A DNA stretch of 64,000 nucleotides, taken from NCBI GenBank assembly GCA_963576475.1, contig OY754967.1, forward strand, positions 24,205,914 to 24,269,913. Direction: 5' to 3'. Below the pieces are notes generated by a model. That model made no database searches and had not been told where the DNA came from. It saw only the letters and a list, made by a program, of their open reading frames with translations. This stretch comes from Molanna angustata (lineage: Eukaryota > Arthropoda > Insecta > Trichoptera > Molannidae). The translations under genes were made by a program, and so were the position numbers. How positions within the stretch are numbered: position 1 is the stretch's first letter; the number at the start of each line of letters is the position of its first letter. Below are positions 63,240 through 64,000 of the stretch, piece after piece.

Positions 63240-63350
63240 CCTAATCTAAGGAAATTGTGTTATATGTGAACAAAATCGGTCGAGGCAGAATTCAAACTGC
63301 GTCCACTGGATTCTATTCAGTTCCCTAGCCGTTCTATCACTGACCCATCT
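63240..63350 (-). mobile_element. tRNA-derived SINE, family 2, degenerate
   Basis: On the - strand GGGTCAGTGATAGAACGGCT, then TTTGAATTCTGCCTCGACCG and GATTTTGTTCACATATAAC, parallel to 43450-43330. Confidence 0.6.
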
Positions 63351-63354
63351 AAAC

Positions 63355-63415
63355 TTTTTCTCTCCACTTCTAAAGAATAGCGGAGAGTCACGATTTCACA
63401 ATATTAGAGGGTATT
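63355..63415 (-). repeat. Family F end, inverted fragment
   Basis: On the - strand GTGAAATCGTGACTCTCCGC, as at the right ends of 23589-24145 and 44497-45597. Confidence 0.5.
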
Positions 63416-64000
63416 TTCTAGCTTACCCACTAATTTTTGGCACGCCCATTTTATCTGCGTCTCGGCACACTTTGAAAACATCATGGTAAATGCGACCCTG
63501 GTGATAGAGGTTATATTATGTGTGAGTGGTTATAGTGTCGCAGCATTTATATCATCTGTGAGTTACACGAAGGAAACCTTAGCAATAGCAACCGTGACTA
63601 TGAGGGCAGTGAGATGTGTTGCCTAAGGATTTTATTAGCTCACTTGCGAGATTCCCTCGTTTCATAGGGGTACTAAACCATTTGCAATCATCCGTTTAAT
63701 AATTATATTTTGATATAACTAAATCATGCTGAAAATCAGCTGCTGGGGAGCTTGTCTTCCTGCAACATAGCTGAGCATGGTCCTTTTGAGTCAAAAAGGT
63801 TGTTTATCATTTTCATTTGTTGATATATGTCTATGTATTTGTATGTAAACTTCTTTTCGTCTCAATAAATGTTTATTTATTTTATTTATTAAATGATTCA
63901 ATTCTATATTTCAATTTTCTTTTAATATGTAATAAAATTTTGTTTATAACTGTTTTTAAGAATTAAAATTTATCTTAGTTAAAATAAAATAATGATTGTT
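63416..64000. other. Unassigned sequence to window end
   Basis: I see no gene. An ATTTATTTATTTTATTTATT tract near 63870 may be the tail of an unidentified retroposon. Confidence 0.4.

Overview
The window is insect nuclear DNA. The evidence is spliced genes with GT-AG introns, a very AT-rich background, abundant TAGGTACCTAC-type motifs, tRNA-derived SINEs, non-LTR and Penelope-like retroelement remnants, hAT-type and Helitron-like elements. I cannot separate Lepidoptera from Hemiptera on sequence alone.

Genic left end (1-18.3 kb). The last four exons of the gene for adenylyl cyclase-associated protein (CAP, an actin regulator) run on the + strand at 1828-3805, with an AATAAA about 210 bp past the stop. 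Just downstream, on the - strand, is a candidate 77-residue two-exon gene (6406-6024) with a perfect TGACGTCA site 36 bp upstream of its ATG. The main gene is on the - strand at 18300-8485. Eleven phase-consistent exons encode at least 1,767 residues of a type II transmembrane mosaic serine protease: cytoplasmic Gly/Pro-rich tail, signal anchor, SEA domain, a roughly 1,000-residue Ser/Thr/Asn-rich stalk in one 3.1-kb exon, LDLa-type repeats, SRCR, a trypsin-like S1 domain with an intact His-Asp-Ser triad, and a terminal LDLa module. Its initiator exon is not established; 22535-22347 is a phase-compatible but weak candidate.

Repeat-dominated remainder (18.3-64 kb). I see no confident gene here, only two short candidate exons (57350-57513 and 59519-59578). 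The best-defined repeats are: (1) a Helitron-like family of about 1 kb with 5'-TC and CTAG-3' ends, a subterminal inverted repeat and an internal TG tract, including a head-to-tail tandem pair and a copy nested inside another copy; (2) a family of about 2.4 kb (family A) with an internal ~120-bp tandem repeat and a short CCTCCCGTCCCTTCAG-type cassette, which is also the unit of a separate 1.5-kb minisatellite; (3) a hAT-like element with a perfect 8-bp target duplication, itself carrying a SINE, inside a protease intron; (4) two Penelope-like GIY-YIG fragments flanked by long (AT)n arrays, with the fragment inverted between the two loci; (5) a foldback element with arms of about 400 bp inside a CAP intron; (6) palindromic MITEs and several decayed LINE reverse-transcriptase ends. 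The two host genes and the candidate small gene occupy the first 18 kb. Their introns already hold the same repeat classes that fill the rest.
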